Shown here piece by piece: positions 44,780-54,004 of a stretch of 64,000 bases of DNA. Within the stretch, counting starts at the first letter, position 1. Every line of letters starts with the position of its first letter. The notes under the pieces were generated by a model. It worked only from the letters and a program-made list of their open reading frames with translations. It ran no database searches and was not told where the DNA came from. Origin of the DNA: Arsukibacterium sp. UBA3155 (GTDB lineage: Bacteria > Pseudomonadota > Gammaproteobacteria > Enterobacterales > Alteromonadaceae); the NCBI GenBank assembly GCA_002364615.1, contig DEYP01000015.1, forward strand, positions 62,001 to 126,000, in the 5' to 3' direction. The translations under genes were made by a program, and so were the position numbers.

Positions 44780-46906
44780 CTAGTTTACCTGCAAGGTGTC
44801 TAACAACAAGCTGGCATCAAATTGTTGCTGTATTTGTTGAACGTTCGGGTCTTGCTGCAGCAACCTGCTGACATAACCTAGCCGCTCCTGTTCAATGCGT
44901 TGCTGTATAGCTAACGGGCACTGCTCCACGTTGTTAGTATAATGGATTGCTAACTGCAAAGACTGGCCCATGGCATCAGACAATAAACTCTGTAACTGGC
45001 TGCGAAAATCCTCGTTATCAAGGTGCTGTTGGCTCTGCTGCACCTGCAAGGTCAGCGTCTGATGATCCAATTGCATCGCACTGTTAAGCAAAAACAGTCG
45101 CATCAGGCCACCTACCGGCATTTTTTCGATAAGGGCGGCCCAACTATCCACTTCAGCCGCAAACCGGACCGAGAAGTTTTGTTCATTGATCTCTCCATCA
45201 AACTGCTTACCGGGCTCTGCCTGCTGGTGACTTTGCTGCCACAACGAATCAAGCATGGCCTGATTTACCGGGTCTTCCGGATAAAGTTGCTCTGGTTCCG
45301 GCTCTGCCTCATCCGGATAAGTTGCCAGGGCTTGCTGCTTGGCAGCCGGCTCGCTATCGAGCGGTGTGACCGGTTGCAACTGACCTGCCGCTTTATTTAC
45401 GGCTACGAGGTGCTGATGGCTCACCTGCTGTGACGCTATTGATGGCGACGGCGTGGGTGATGGCAAAGACCCGGCTGATGGCACCGGCGCAGGCCGGTGC
45501 TCAGACTTTTTTGGCGGTAAACCACCTGTATCTGCAGCCAGTCCCCGGCGCTTAATAATACTGGCAGTCAGGGGGTCGATACTGTCGACTGGCGCAGACT
45601 GCACTGGAGCAGTTTCTGGCGGAACAGGCTGCGGTGAGGCTTTAGCCTGCGAGATAACTCCGGCACTTTCAGGCTCAGCAGTGTGAGTTGCAGGCTCTTG
45701 CGTTGGTGTAGCTTGTGCTGTTGTTTGCGCTGTTGTTGTTGGTACTGGGCCCGATTGCGCGTCGGTAGATTGCGCTGCAGGAGTCATGACGGGCTTACCC
45801 AAAGTAGCAGTGGCTGCGCCGCCAGGCGCAGGCACAAACGCCAGGGCCCGCAACAACGCCATCTCCAAACCTGTGCGTTCATCCGGGGCATAGCGTAATT
45901 CGCGTTTACCGCTAATTAACAGCTGATAATACAGCTGCAATGCTTCCGGACTCTGATCAGCAGCCAGCTCCCCGACAAACTCAGGCTGCTCTGACAGCTG
46001 CGCTGCAGTTGGCTCCAGCTGGGTTAATGCCGCCTGATGAAGCAGGCACAGCATATCATCCAGTACCGTACTGTAACTGTTATGCTGACTTATCAATGCC
46101 TGTAGTTCAGCCTGCAAGGCTTGAAAATCCTGTTGCAAAATGGCACGCAGTATTGCACTGGCAAACTGTTGATCTAAAAAGCCCAGCATCTCACGCACCA
46201 CGTCAAGATTTAGCTGGCTATTACTTTGCGCAATCGCCTGATCGGTCAGGCTTAGCGAGTCACGCAAGCTGCCCTTGGCGGCTTTAGCCAACAGCGTCAG
46301 CGCAGCCGTTTCAAACGGGATTTGCTCTTGCGTCAATACATGCGCCAGATGGCCTGCAATCTGATCAGGACTCAGCGCTTTTAAACTAAATTGTAAACAG
46401 CGTGACAACACTGTCACCGGTAGCTTTTGCGGGTCAGTTGTCGCCAGCAAAAACTTCACATGAGGCGGAGGTTCTTCCAGGGTTTTCAGCAAAGCATTAA
46501 AGCTGTGGCGCGACAGCATATGCACTTCGTCAATCAGGTAAACTTTAAAACGACCACGACTGGGGGCATATTGCACATTATCGAGTAAGTCGCGGGTATC
46601 TTCTACTTTTGTGCGGGAGGCGGCATCAATTTCCAGTAAGTCGACAAAATTGCCCGCGTCTATTTCTTCGCAGGCGCCGCATACACCACAAGGGGTAGCA
46701 GTAATACCAGTTTCGCAATTTAAACTTTTCGCAAAAATACGGGCTATGGTGGTTTTACCCACGCCGCGGGTGCCGGTAAACAAATAGGCATGGTGCAGCC
46801 GGCTACTGCTCAGCGCATTACTCAGCGCCACCTTGACATGAGCCTGGCCAACCAGTTCGCTAAACTGTTTTGGCCGCCATTTTCTTGCTAAAACCTGATA
46901 ACTCAT
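44780..46906 (-). CDS. dnaX: DNA polymerase III tau subunit (gamma made by -1 frameshift)
   Basis: 708 aa tau. The clamp-loader AAA+ domain has Walker A GTRGVGKTTIA, a zinc module with PCGVCGAC, DEVHMLSRHSFNALLK and the sensor LATTDPQKLPVTVLSRC. A Pro/Thr/Ala-rich linker (about 375-560) and the C-terminal domain that binds DnaB and the polymerase core follow. Between them, at 45481-45512, is a complete frameshift signal giving a gamma product of about 468 aa (467 shared residues plus Val). First gene before ybaB-recR. Confidence 0.96.
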   Translation of the reverse strand: MSYQVLARKWRPKQFSELVGQAHVKVALSNALSSSRLHHAYLFTGTRGVGKTTIARIFAKSLNCETGITATPCGVCGACEEIDAGNFVDLLEIDAASRTKVEDTRDLLDNVQYAPSRGRFKVYLIDEVHMLSRHSFNALLKTLEEPPPHVKFLLATTDPQKLPVTVLSRCLQFSLKALSPDQIAGHLAHVLTQEQIPFETAALTLLAKAAKGSLRDSLSLTDQAIAQSNSQLNLDVVREMLGFLDQQFASAILRAILQQDFQALQAELQALISQHNSYSTVLDDMLCLLHQAALTQLEPTAAQLSEQPEFVGELAADQSPEALQLYYQLLISGKRELRYAPDERTGLEMALLRALAFVPAPGGAATATLGKPVMTPAAQSTDAQSGPVPTTTAQTTAQATPTQEPATHTAEPESAGVISQAKASPQPVPPETAPVQSAPVDSIDPLTASIIKRRGLAADTGGLPPKKSEHRPAPVPSAGSLPSPTPSPSIASQQVSHQHLVAVNKAAGQLQPVTPLDSEPAAKQQALATYPDEAEPEPEQLYPEDPVNQAMLDSLWQQSHQQAEPGKQFDGEINEQNFSVRFAAEVDSWAALIEKMPVGGLMRLFLLNSAMQLDHQTLTLQVQQSQQHLDNEDFRSQLQSLLSDAMGQSLQLAIHYTNNVEQCPLAIQQRIEQERLGYVSRLLQQDPNVQQIQQQFDASLLLDTLQVN
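45481..45512 (-). promoter_or_regulatory. Programmed -1 ribosomal frameshift signal in dnaX
   Basis: Minus strand: heptamer A AAA AAG in frame (45506-45512), 5-nt spacer, then a perfect 8-bp hairpin GCACCGGC-CTGC-GCCGGTGC (45481-45500). A Shine-Dalgarno-like AGGTGG ends 9 nt upstream of the heptamer. After slipping, the next codons are GTC TGA, so translation stops at once (stop at 45503-45501). All parts match the E. coli dnaX arrangement. Confidence 0.9.
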
Positions 46907-46951
46907 GCCACAGCCTGATGCTTAAAGAGGGGATCTGACACCAGCCTAAAC

Positions 46952-47500
46952 TTATTCGCCGCTATACTCAACCAGACTTAAAATATTTAAACCCAATGCC
47001 TGCAACCGGCTTACACCACCAAGCTCAGGTAAGGCAATGACAAAGGCCGCATGCTCTACAGTGCCGCCTAAACGCCGCACTAACTGCACAGTGGCATCTA
47101 TGGTACCGCCGGTTGCCAGTAAATCATCAACCAGTAATACTTTATCACCTGGCTCTATTGCATCAGCATGTAATTCCAGCGCATCTTCACCATACTCCAG
47201 AATATACTTCTGAGAAATACGCTCCCGTGGCAGTTTCCCGGGTTTACGAACCGGCACAAATGGAATACCCAGCGCATAAGAGAGTGGCGCACCAAAGATA
47301 AAACCACGGGATTCAGTACCAATAATCTTCTCTATACCTTTGTCAGCATAGTATGCCGCAAAAGCATCAATCACTTTCTTAAAGGCCGGACCGTCCTGCA
47401 TCAGGCTGGTAACATCGCGAAAGGTAATGCCCGGCTTTGGGTAATCCGGCACGGTTTTAATAACGGCTTTTAATTCAGAAGCTAATTGTTGCAAATTCAT
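46952..47500 (-). CDS. apt: Adenine phosphoribosyltransferase
   Basis: Purine salvage: adenine plus PRPP to AMP. 182 aa with [38 protein letters not shown] and the PRPP-binding loop [13 protein letters not shown]. Immediately upstream of dnaX (45 bp), as in E. coli. Confidence 0.97.
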   Translation of the reverse strand: MNLQQLASELKAVIKTVPDYPKPGITFRDVTSLMQDGPAFKKVIDAFAAYYADKGIEKIIGTESRGFIFGAPLSYALGIPFVPVRKPGKLPRERISQKYILEYGEDALELHADAIEPGDKVLLVDDLLATGGTIDATVQLVRRLGGTVEHAAFVIALPELGGVSRLQALGLNILSLVEYSGE

Positions 47501-47541
47501 GATGCTACCTTTTCAGACTGGTATTCGCTGGCGTTTTTAAA

Positions 47542-47661
47542 TCAGAACAAAAGTTGTACCCAGCGCACAATTGGCACCAGACACAGCAGCGTGACAAAAA
47601 CGGCTACAAAAGCCAGAAACTGCCAAAAATTAAATGAATCTTTAAAATTTTCGTCGGCCAT
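47542..47661 (-). CDS. Possible small single-pass membrane protein
   Basis: 39 aa: a polar N-terminus (MADENFKDSFNFWQ) followed by one hydrophobic helix of about 20 residues (FLAFVAVFVTLLCLVP) and a short basic/aromatic end. ATG 47661 has an AGTGGA-like ribosome site. It is 41 bp upstream of apt on the same strand. No family recognised. Small size makes the call uncertain. Confidence 0.45.
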   Translation of the reverse strand: MADENFKDSFNFWQFLAFVAVFVTLLCLVPIVRWVQLLF

Positions 47662-47866
47662 GCAATCCACTCTTTGCTGATAATGAACATTTTTAAGGGC
47701 GCTAATGGTAATGAATTTAAAGGCGTTTGGAAAGCATTCCACGTCAATATCCCAAAAAGAACACCCGCTTTGGCGCTACGGGATCACCACTATCACGGCC
47801 ACTTTCACTCATGGCTGACATCACTACCTTCAATATCCTGTTTCAACTGGATATTGAGGCAAGCTT

Positions 47867-50455
47867 TCAGGCCGCGGCAAAGTCTGAAACTGACTTTGGC
47901 CGTGCCACCTCTGAATGTAACTCCCAGAAAAACTGATGGGTGTCGTATTGCAGGTAGTTCATATCGACACTAACCATTGAGTTTGGATCGGTAACTTCAA
48001 AGGTGGCAGGAGGATAACTCGCTAATGGTGTTTTTAACTGCTTAAATTCTTTGAAGTATCGCTGAAAATCATGCGCCAGCTGAGCAGTAAGTGGATAACT
48101 TAGGGTATCGTCCGGCATACATAGTAAGTTAACCTCTAATACCGTAGCTAATGCAGTACTGTCTGGTAATGTATAGTGCTGCCGAATAAACATGGCTATC
48201 TGCTGATAGAAAGTGGCCCAGCCACCTGGCATTGTTTTGTCCTGATTAAAAAACCGTACCGCCCAGCTAATCTGAGGATAACGGGTTGGGGTGTCGGTCA
48301 CCTGTTGCAGTAGATCCCGTAAAAACCGGATAGCGGGTATGCCATGTTCCCACTGCAAATAACGCATGACATAACGTAACAATGAATACCCATCTGCCAT
48401 GACATACATCTGATACATCGCTTTCATATGAATTAAATCTTGCTCAGTGTAGCTAAAACTGGCAATCAGAAAATTATTGGCATCTACTTTTATCTGATGC
48501 TTTTCAATATAAGCAGGATCAGCCATCGGGCTATTGGGCAATAACTGGGTAGGATAGGCTTTTACCGATACGTCCATATCAATATAACGCTGTAGATCAT
48601 TATCAAACGCAGCCACCGTAATACCAGGTAAGCCAATCATTAAATCAGTAGATAACGGTAGCTTTAAATCATCAAATATCTGGGTTAGTTCGTCATAACG
48701 CTCGGTACGAATATTTTTACGGTTAATGACATCCAGCGTATCTTCGTCCGTGGTCTGAATGGAAATAATACCCTGACTAATAATACCGCCATCAGTAAAT
48801 ATTTTGATGATTTCGACCAGTTTTAAGGTTGAATTTTTGGTGTAATTTACAACCACTTCATTGGGATACCCGTACTGCTTTTTGACCGCGACAATGTCCC
48901 TGGCAATCTCAATATCTCTTTCGTACATGCCAAAGTTTGCATCGGCTATCCACATCACTTTTATTTTATTCTGGCCTATCCAATTAATTTCCTGTTTGAC
49001 CCGCTCTATATCAAATTTACGCACTTTCTGATTGGTTGCTGAACCCCAGTCACAAAATGTACAGCCGTACGGACAGCCGCGGTTAGTCTCTATAATAGCT
49101 GCTTCTACCCGGCCACCATAGCCATCAAAATAACCAGATAAATACGGTGATGGAATGACATCAACTTCTTTCATCCGGGTGCGGCCCGCCGTATGCACGA
49201 TGCTCTGACTCAGTGCGTTGCGAAACGTTATACCCGTGACATTGGTCAGGGCAAAGTCATCAACCTCGACGTTACCCTGAGGGTTTTTAAAGATAGTTTC
49301 AAAAATCTCGGCAATGGCCACCTCCCCTTCACCATGCACCGCAATATCAACAGAACGATGGCTGTGCATAAAATCTTTACAAGCTTGCGGATAATCCGGG
49401 GTGCTAGGCCCACCATGAATAGTCAGGTTCGTCAGATTATGTTGTTTTATTGACTGACTGATCTGCAGATTTAAGTCTACCGACCACATATAATTTGAAA
49501 ACAGCCAGACGCCGGGGCCAAAGCGGCGGTAAGGACCATTCAGTAGATCATTTGGATTAAGAAAGTTTATCGGGATCAGTACAAATCGTTCAAGTAGTGC
49601 ACCGTTTTCATAATGCTGCAGTGCGCTATATAAAACACCTAACGCTAACGGCAGATGATTCTCCATATGAGGAACAAAATAGACCGGAATTCTGCCATCC
49701 GGTTGAATATCCTGCCAGCTGCTGACAATACCCGGCGTTGGTGATACCGGGTTAAATAACGGAATGTCATCCGCTTTGCTTTGCACAATACGTTTTTTCT
49801 TGATTAGTAAGCCAGCGCGATAAAGATCTGAAATTATTTGAGAAGCCTGCTGGGGTTGTTCAAACAGCTCAGCTTTATCAGCAATGATCTCTGTTTGCTT
49901 TTTACCGTCAGCAAAGGCCAATAAAACTAATAGCGAAGCGACAGGCAATGCCAGTTGCCGCTGTTGCTGTGCTGACCAAGCGCTAAAGCCAGCGGGCCCT
50001 ATTAACGCCGCAAAATGTATACTGACAGACAATGCTTCTGGCACTTCGTCATTGTTAGCCGACACTAAGCCAGAGAACGTAGCTTCACTTAACGGCACCG
50101 CCACTGCTGCCATAGCCTCTGCTGCTTTGGGAGGCTCCGGTGTTAATATTCCCGCTTGTTGTAGCTGATGGATCCGGTTAGCTACTGCGGCAGCGGTTAT
50201 CTGGGGAGCCAATTTCGTTACCAGCACATTGGTAACGAAAGCATCACTTACCGTCGTTTTGTCCTGATGCTCAATAAACAAAGACAACAACAGAATATCC
50301 AGCTCATGCACCAGAAAAGGTTTGGTTACACCGGAGATCTGGCTAAGCATCAACTGGCCGCCACGTTGCATAATGATAAACTGGTTATTCAGGTACAAAA
50401 CGGTTAACTCCGAAAAATAAAATGCTGTGTTCAGGTCTATGCCACAATTTATCAC
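47867..50455 (-). CDS. B12-binding-type radical SAM protein, function unknown
   Basis: 862 aa. Two winged-helix-like segments come first (about 28-110 and 135-220). A cobalamin-binding-like Rossmann region (about 250-395; VYFVPHMENHLPLALGVL, THGGPSTP-like HGGPSTPDYP) follows. A radical SAM core has the cluster Cys residues in CPYGCTFCDWGS (about 461-468) and GIISIQTTDEDTLD, then a C-terminal extension. It resembles methylcobalamin-dependent enzymes that act on peptides or natural products; the substrate is unknown. The start is uncertain: GTG 50455 has a weak site, TTG 50398 follows GGAG, and ATG 50371 is also possible. Last gene of the accessory minus-strand run. Confidence 0.8.
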   Translation of the reverse strand: MINCGIDLNTAFYFSELTVLYLNNQFIIMQRGGQLMLSQISGVTKPFLVHELDILLLSLFIEHQDKTTVSDAFVTNVLVTKLAPQITAAAVANRIHQLQQAGILTPEPPKAAEAMAAVAVPLSEATFSGLVSANNDEVPEALSVSIHFAALIGPAGFSAWSAQQQRQLALPVASLLVLLAFADGKKQTEIIADKAELFEQPQQASQIISDLYRAGLLIKKKRIVQSKADDIPLFNPVSPTPGIVSSWQDIQPDGRIPVYFVPHMENHLPLALGVLYSALQHYENGALLERFVLIPINFLNPNDLLNGPYRRFGPGVWLFSNYMWSVDLNLQISQSIKQHNLTNLTIHGGPSTPDYPQACKDFMHSHRSVDIAVHGEGEVAIAEIFETIFKNPQGNVEVDDFALTNVTGITFRNALSQSIVHTAGRTRMKEVDVIPSPYLSGYFDGYGGRVEAAIIETNRGCPYGCTFCDWGSATNQKVRKFDIERVKQEINWIGQNKIKVMWIADANFGMYERDIEIARDIVAVKKQYGYPNEVVVNYTKNSTLKLVEIIKIFTDGGIISQGIISIQTTDEDTLDVINRKNIRTERYDELTQIFDDLKLPLSTDLMIGLPGITVAAFDNDLQRYIDMDVSVKAYPTQLLPNSPMADPAYIEKHQIKVDANNFLIASFSYTEQDLIHMKAMYQMYVMADGYSLLRYVMRYLQWEHGIPAIRFLRDLLQQVTDTPTRYPQISWAVRFFNQDKTMPGGWATFYQQIAMFIRQHYTLPDSTALATVLEVNLLCMPDDTLSYPLTAQLAHDFQRYFKEFKQLKTPLASYPPATFEVTDPNSMVSVDMNYLQYDTHQFFWELHSEVARPKSVSDFAAA

Positions 50456-50510
50456 TTAACTCTGTTCGTTTCAGCAGTATTCCTCGCACTAAATGCGTTT
50501 ATCTCAGGCA

Positions 50511-50540
50511 AAAAAAAACCACTGCAACAGTGGTTTTTTT
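50511..50540 (-). terminator. Intrinsic terminator after the small lipoprotein gene
   Basis: AAAAAAACCACTG-CAA-CAGTGGTTTTTTT, flanked by A and T runs. It separates the lipoprotein gene from the radical SAM gene, so the latter likely needs its own promoter or read-through. Confidence 0.9.
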
Positions 50541-50554
50541 AATAAGCGAATACA

Positions 50555-50839
50555 TTAGCCACCTGGAGGTGGGGTCACCAGCGACCCCTGGGCCCGTTCA
50601 AGCTCCATACGGGCCTGAGCACGATCCGCTTCAACCTGCTCAATGGTACGGCAATTACGCCGGCCGATATTGCTGCCGGTAGCACGTTCGTTACGGCAAA
50701 TATGAGTCACTTTGTCGTTTTCATCCACGACTTCAAATTCAAAGTTACGCGAAGCGCGATTATCTGAAACATCCGTCGTACTGGCACAGCCTGCTAACAA
50801 CACGCTGGTAAAACATACCGCCAATAATTTAATTTTCAA
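50555..50839 (-). CDS. Small lipoprotein of unknown function
   Basis: 94 aa. Signal peptide with lipobox LLAGC (Cys at about residue 18). A short conserved-looking core (FEFEVVDENDKVTHICRN) with two further Cys that could form a disulphide (HICRN, RRNCRT) and a helical, Pro/Gly-ending C-terminus follow. Probably outer-membrane anchored. Terminated by its own hairpin and flanked by the S9 peptidase and radical SAM genes. Confidence 0.8.
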   Translation of the reverse strand: MKIKLLAVCFTSVLLAGCASTTDVSDNRASRNFEFEVVDENDKVTHICRNERATGSNIGRRNCRTIEQVEADRAQARMELERAQGSLVTPPPGG

Positions 50840-50957
50840 CCTACTATCTCCCTGCTATTTCAACTGTCGGTTAAACATTATCGGAACATTTGACAAAGTG
50901 CAAACCATAATTGTTAAAACATGTTATCTGAATACAACATGTTGATTAACTAATACT

Positions 50958-52907
50958 TTAATCTGCTTTACCTATATGCTTATCAAAAAATTCAGCCATT
51001 TGACTAAAAAGCTCAACTCTGTGGTCCACTTTAAAAAAGCCGTGACCATCTTCTTTCACTAACCACTCATAAGGCTTACCGATATCATCCAGCGCTTTTT
51101 TCAAATTATTTGCATGAACAATCGGCACCCGCACATCTCTGGAGCCATGCACAATAAACAGCTCAGCCTTTATTTTATCTACGTGATGCACCGGAGAAAT
51201 AGAGCGCATGTAGTCATCACCTTCTCCGACGTGTGAGCTAATATACTGCTCAATGCCTCTGCTTCTACTCGCATCGGAACCATCACCATCAAAAAATAGC
51301 GGCATATCATAAACGCCGACATAACCCACACTACATTTATACAGATCTGGTTCTTTAATCACGCCCCACAAAGCAGCGTAACCACCATAGCTACCACCAT
51401 AGATACAAATACGTTCTTTATCGGCAATGCCCTGCTCTACCGCCCATAAGGTACCGTCAGTAACATCGTCCTGCATGGCATGGCCCCATTGTAAGCGACC
51501 TGCGCGCTGGAAATCATCGCCATAGCCACCCGAACCACGGAAGTTTATCTGCAATACTGCATACCCTCTGCTGGCCAGAAACTGTACTTCATTATTAAAG
51601 CCCCAGCTATCAAACGGACCAAAAGGACCACCATGCACGTTTACAATTAACGGTAAGTTCTTATTACCCTCTGGCGGTAAGGTTAATAAACCACGGATAA
51701 CTTTGCCATCACGCGCCGTAAAACTAATCTGCTGCATGGGCTGCAACTGTTCATTGTCAAGTTTGCCAAGGGCAGAGGCTAAATAACGGGCCTGACCTTG
51801 CTCGGTGTCGTATAAATAAAATTCACCCGGATTACGGTCGCTGCTTACCCGAAATAAAGCAGTTTTACCGGCCCTATCGAATGAGGTGATCGAAACCGCC
51901 TGCCCCGGAAACGCAGCCTGCAGTCCGGCCAGTAGCTTCGCATCCCGATGTTCACGGTTGATAAACTCCACTTCGTTGTTGGTAGCCATGTAACTTACCG
52001 CCAGCACATCGCCCTGGTGACTGTGAAAGGCCCGGCCAACATCTGAATAGGCATGCCTTGCAATCAGGCTTACCTCTGAGGTGGTAAAATCGTACACAAA
52101 CACGCCGGCCACATCGCCTTCAGCCATGTCATGGTTTGACGAAAAATAAGCGAGGGAGTTGTCCGCTGAAAACCCTAAGGGTCTGACCTGAGGATTAGCA
52201 CGCTTAGACGGTAAATCGAGCCTCTGCCAGCTATCATTTTTCTTGTAGTGAATAACAGTCTTGTTTTCATCGAAGGTTTTCCCCTCGATATACTCCACGC
52301 CTATCCGAATGTCTCCGCTATTGTCAGCAATTAAACCCGCAATTACGCCTTGTGGCTGATCGTCAAGATAGCGCTCTTTAGCCCGGTTAATATCAATGGT
52401 AAAGGCGCGCATACCATTTTTTTCAGCATAATGGCGTTTGCCGATCAGAATACGATCTGGCTGATCAGGCAATAAGTGCAAAATTGTGTAGCCTGACATA
52501 CCAGTGCGGAACAACTCTAAGCGACGGGTACCGTCAATATTAGCCGCATACAAATTAACCGGGCTGCCATTCATATTAACCAGATTGCCGGTTACTTCTG
52601 CCACTTCCATCAGTACCCGGGTTTTATTTCCCCAGTAAAAATTAACCACGTGCATATTTTCGCCGAAAGCAAAACTAGCGGTAACCGCCATATTGCTTAG
52701 CTTCATTACCGCCAGTTTCTTTTCGGTATCTTCCTGAAACGTAAACGCAATATGCTTGCCATCTGGCGAGATCTTCATATTGTCGAATTTAGCATGCTCA
52801 AAATAATGACGAACCGGTACTAACTCCTTAGCAACGGCCGACTCATTGGCAAAGGCGGACCACCCGGTCAGCATTAACACCAAAAATACTGCTACAAATC
52901 TTTTCAC
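50958..52907 (-). CDS. Exported S9-family (prolyl oligopeptidase-like) serine peptidase
   Basis: 649 aa. Signal peptide (about 1-20, ending SAFANES), a beta-propeller-like N-terminal region, and an alpha/beta hydrolase domain (from about 410). The nucleophile is in GGSYGGYAALWG, the Asp in HGSRDVRVPI and the His in EDGHGFFK. Expected to cleave short peptides in the periplasm. It is co-oriented with a TonB receptor and a methyltransferase; S9 peptidases paired with TonB receptors are common in Alteromonadales and also occur as lasso-peptide isopeptidases. Confidence 0.9.
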   Translation of the reverse strand: MKRFVAVFLVLMLTGWSAFANESAVAKELVPVRHYFEHAKFDNMKISPDGKHIAFTFQEDTEKKLAVMKLSNMAVTASFAFGENMHVVNFYWGNKTRVLMEVAEVTGNLVNMNGSPVNLYAANIDGTRRLELFRTGMSGYTILHLLPDQPDRILIGKRHYAEKNGMRAFTIDINRAKERYLDDQPQGVIAGLIADNSGDIRIGVEYIEGKTFDENKTVIHYKKNDSWQRLDLPSKRANPQVRPLGFSADNSLAYFSSNHDMAEGDVAGVFVYDFTTSEVSLIARHAYSDVGRAFHSHQGDVLAVSYMATNNEVEFINREHRDAKLLAGLQAAFPGQAVSITSFDRAGKTALFRVSSDRNPGEFYLYDTEQGQARYLASALGKLDNEQLQPMQQISFTARDGKVIRGLLTLPPEGNKNLPLIVNVHGGPFGPFDSWGFNNEVQFLASRGYAVLQINFRGSGGYGDDFQRAGRLQWGHAMQDDVTDGTLWAVEQGIADKERICIYGGSYGGYAALWGVIKEPDLYKCSVGYVGVYDMPLFFDGDGSDASRSRGIEQYISSHVGEGDDYMRSISPVHHVDKIKAELFIVHGSRDVRVPIVHANNLKKALDDIGKPYEWLVKEDGHGFFKVDHRVELFSQMAEFFDKHIGKAD

Positions 52908-52980
52908 ACGACACCCCTGTTTTATTTTTTTGTATAATACTATAAATTTTCTGTCGTTATAATCATAAAACTATTACAAA

Positions 52981-53943
52981 TTATTTCTTAATTTTTAATA
53001 ACCAGCCAAACAAATGTTCTTCTATATTCAGTTCGGTTAACTGGTAAGCATATCCCCGTGCGGTCAGTAGCGCGCTAAGCTCTGCCGCCCCTGCCGTGGA
53101 TAGGGATGCCTGTTGCTGATCCACTAAGCGCTTTAAAAATAATGCCAGACGTTGCTGCTCGATATCGAGCTGCGTCATGCTGGTCACAGAAAAATTGACA
53201 ATTAATTTAGCAACTCTGGCCATAACATCGTTATACCAGGCTAAACTTTCCGGGCCCAATTGCTGTTTAATCTGTCGGCTACAGTTTAAAACCGACTGGT
53301 TGGCCTGCTGGGTTCGTTGCACAAGCGCTGGCGTTTCTGCCCGCTGAGCTTGCTCAGCCATGCAGGCCAATAATGTACGTGCGTGCTTAAAAAACGCCGA
53401 AGCATTTAAAAATTGATTAAGGACCGCCACTCCTGCAGCACTGTCTTTGGCTATATCTGAATTAGTATGATGCATTATCGCCATAAATTGGCCTGCAGGT
53501 TTTAACACCCTGATGCACTCATGCAGCGCAGCGTCACGTTCGGCATATTCAAAAGCAAATTGGCTGGTCACTAAATCTACCGATGCATCAGCAAAGGGTA
53601 ATGCCTCAGTTTTACATTCAGGGTAAAACGTAATAGTGGCTAATAAGCCCGCAATTTCAGAATTGTCGGCAAATACCTGCAAGGGCTTAATGTTGGCGGC
53701 ATCTGCGCCATAAATGGTAAACCGGCGTTGCGTAAGGTTTGAATACTTTCTGGCCGCGACAGCGATAGCCCCATTGCCGGTGCCTACATCGAGCACCGTA
53801 GCATTATCAGCCAGCTGCTTAAAGCTGTTATTCCAGAGCGCTAACAGTTCCCCTTCGTAGCCGCTGGCGGCTTCACCCTCACCAAAGCTGTTCAGGCTGC
53901 GGCTGGCTTGCCAGTAACTGTCCCAGTGCGCTGTTGAAGTCAT
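52981..53943 (-). CDS. SAM-dependent class I methyltransferase, substrate unknown
   Basis: 320 aa, cytosolic. The Rossmann methyltransferase domain (about 45-170) has motif I VLDVGTGNGAIAVAA, an acidic IYGADAA, motif IV-like LVTSQFAFEY and ECIRVLKPAGQF. A helical C-terminal half (about 180-320) may bind the substrate. It sits between the S9 peptidase (73-bp gap) and the TonB receptor (61-bp gap with a terminator hairpin). Confidence 0.85.
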   Translation of the reverse strand: MTSTAHWDSYWQASRSLNSFGEGEAASGYEGELLALWNNSFKQLADNATVLDVGTGNGAIAVAARKYSNLTQRRFTIYGADAANIKPLQVFADNSEIAGLLATITFYPECKTEALPFADASVDLVTSQFAFEYAERDAALHECIRVLKPAGQFMAIMHHTNSDIAKDSAAGVAVLNQFLNASAFFKHARTLLACMAEQAQRAETPALVQRTQQANQSVLNCSRQIKQQLGPESLAWYNDVMARVAKLIVNFSVTSMTQLDIEQQRLALFLKRLVDQQQASLSTAGAAELSALLTARGYAYQLTELNIEEHLFGWLLKIKK

Positions 53944-53956
53944 GCTGTTTTCCCAA

Positions 53957-53984
53957 AGAAAAAGGCAGGGGTTAGCCTGCCTTT
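53957..53984 (-). terminator. Terminator or attenuator after the TonB receptor gene
   Basis: Stem AAAGGCAGG-6 nt-CCTGCCTTT with a T-rich minus-strand tail (TTTCTTT). Partial read-through would lower expression of the downstream methyltransferase and peptidase. Confidence 0.75.
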
Positions 53985-54004
53985 AGTTTTAACTCATTAA
54001 CTTA

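Noticed and set aside
47831..47856. 8-bp inverted repeat as terminator of the radical SAM gene
   Set aside because: AT-rich stem, 10-nt loop and no T tract; too weak to call.
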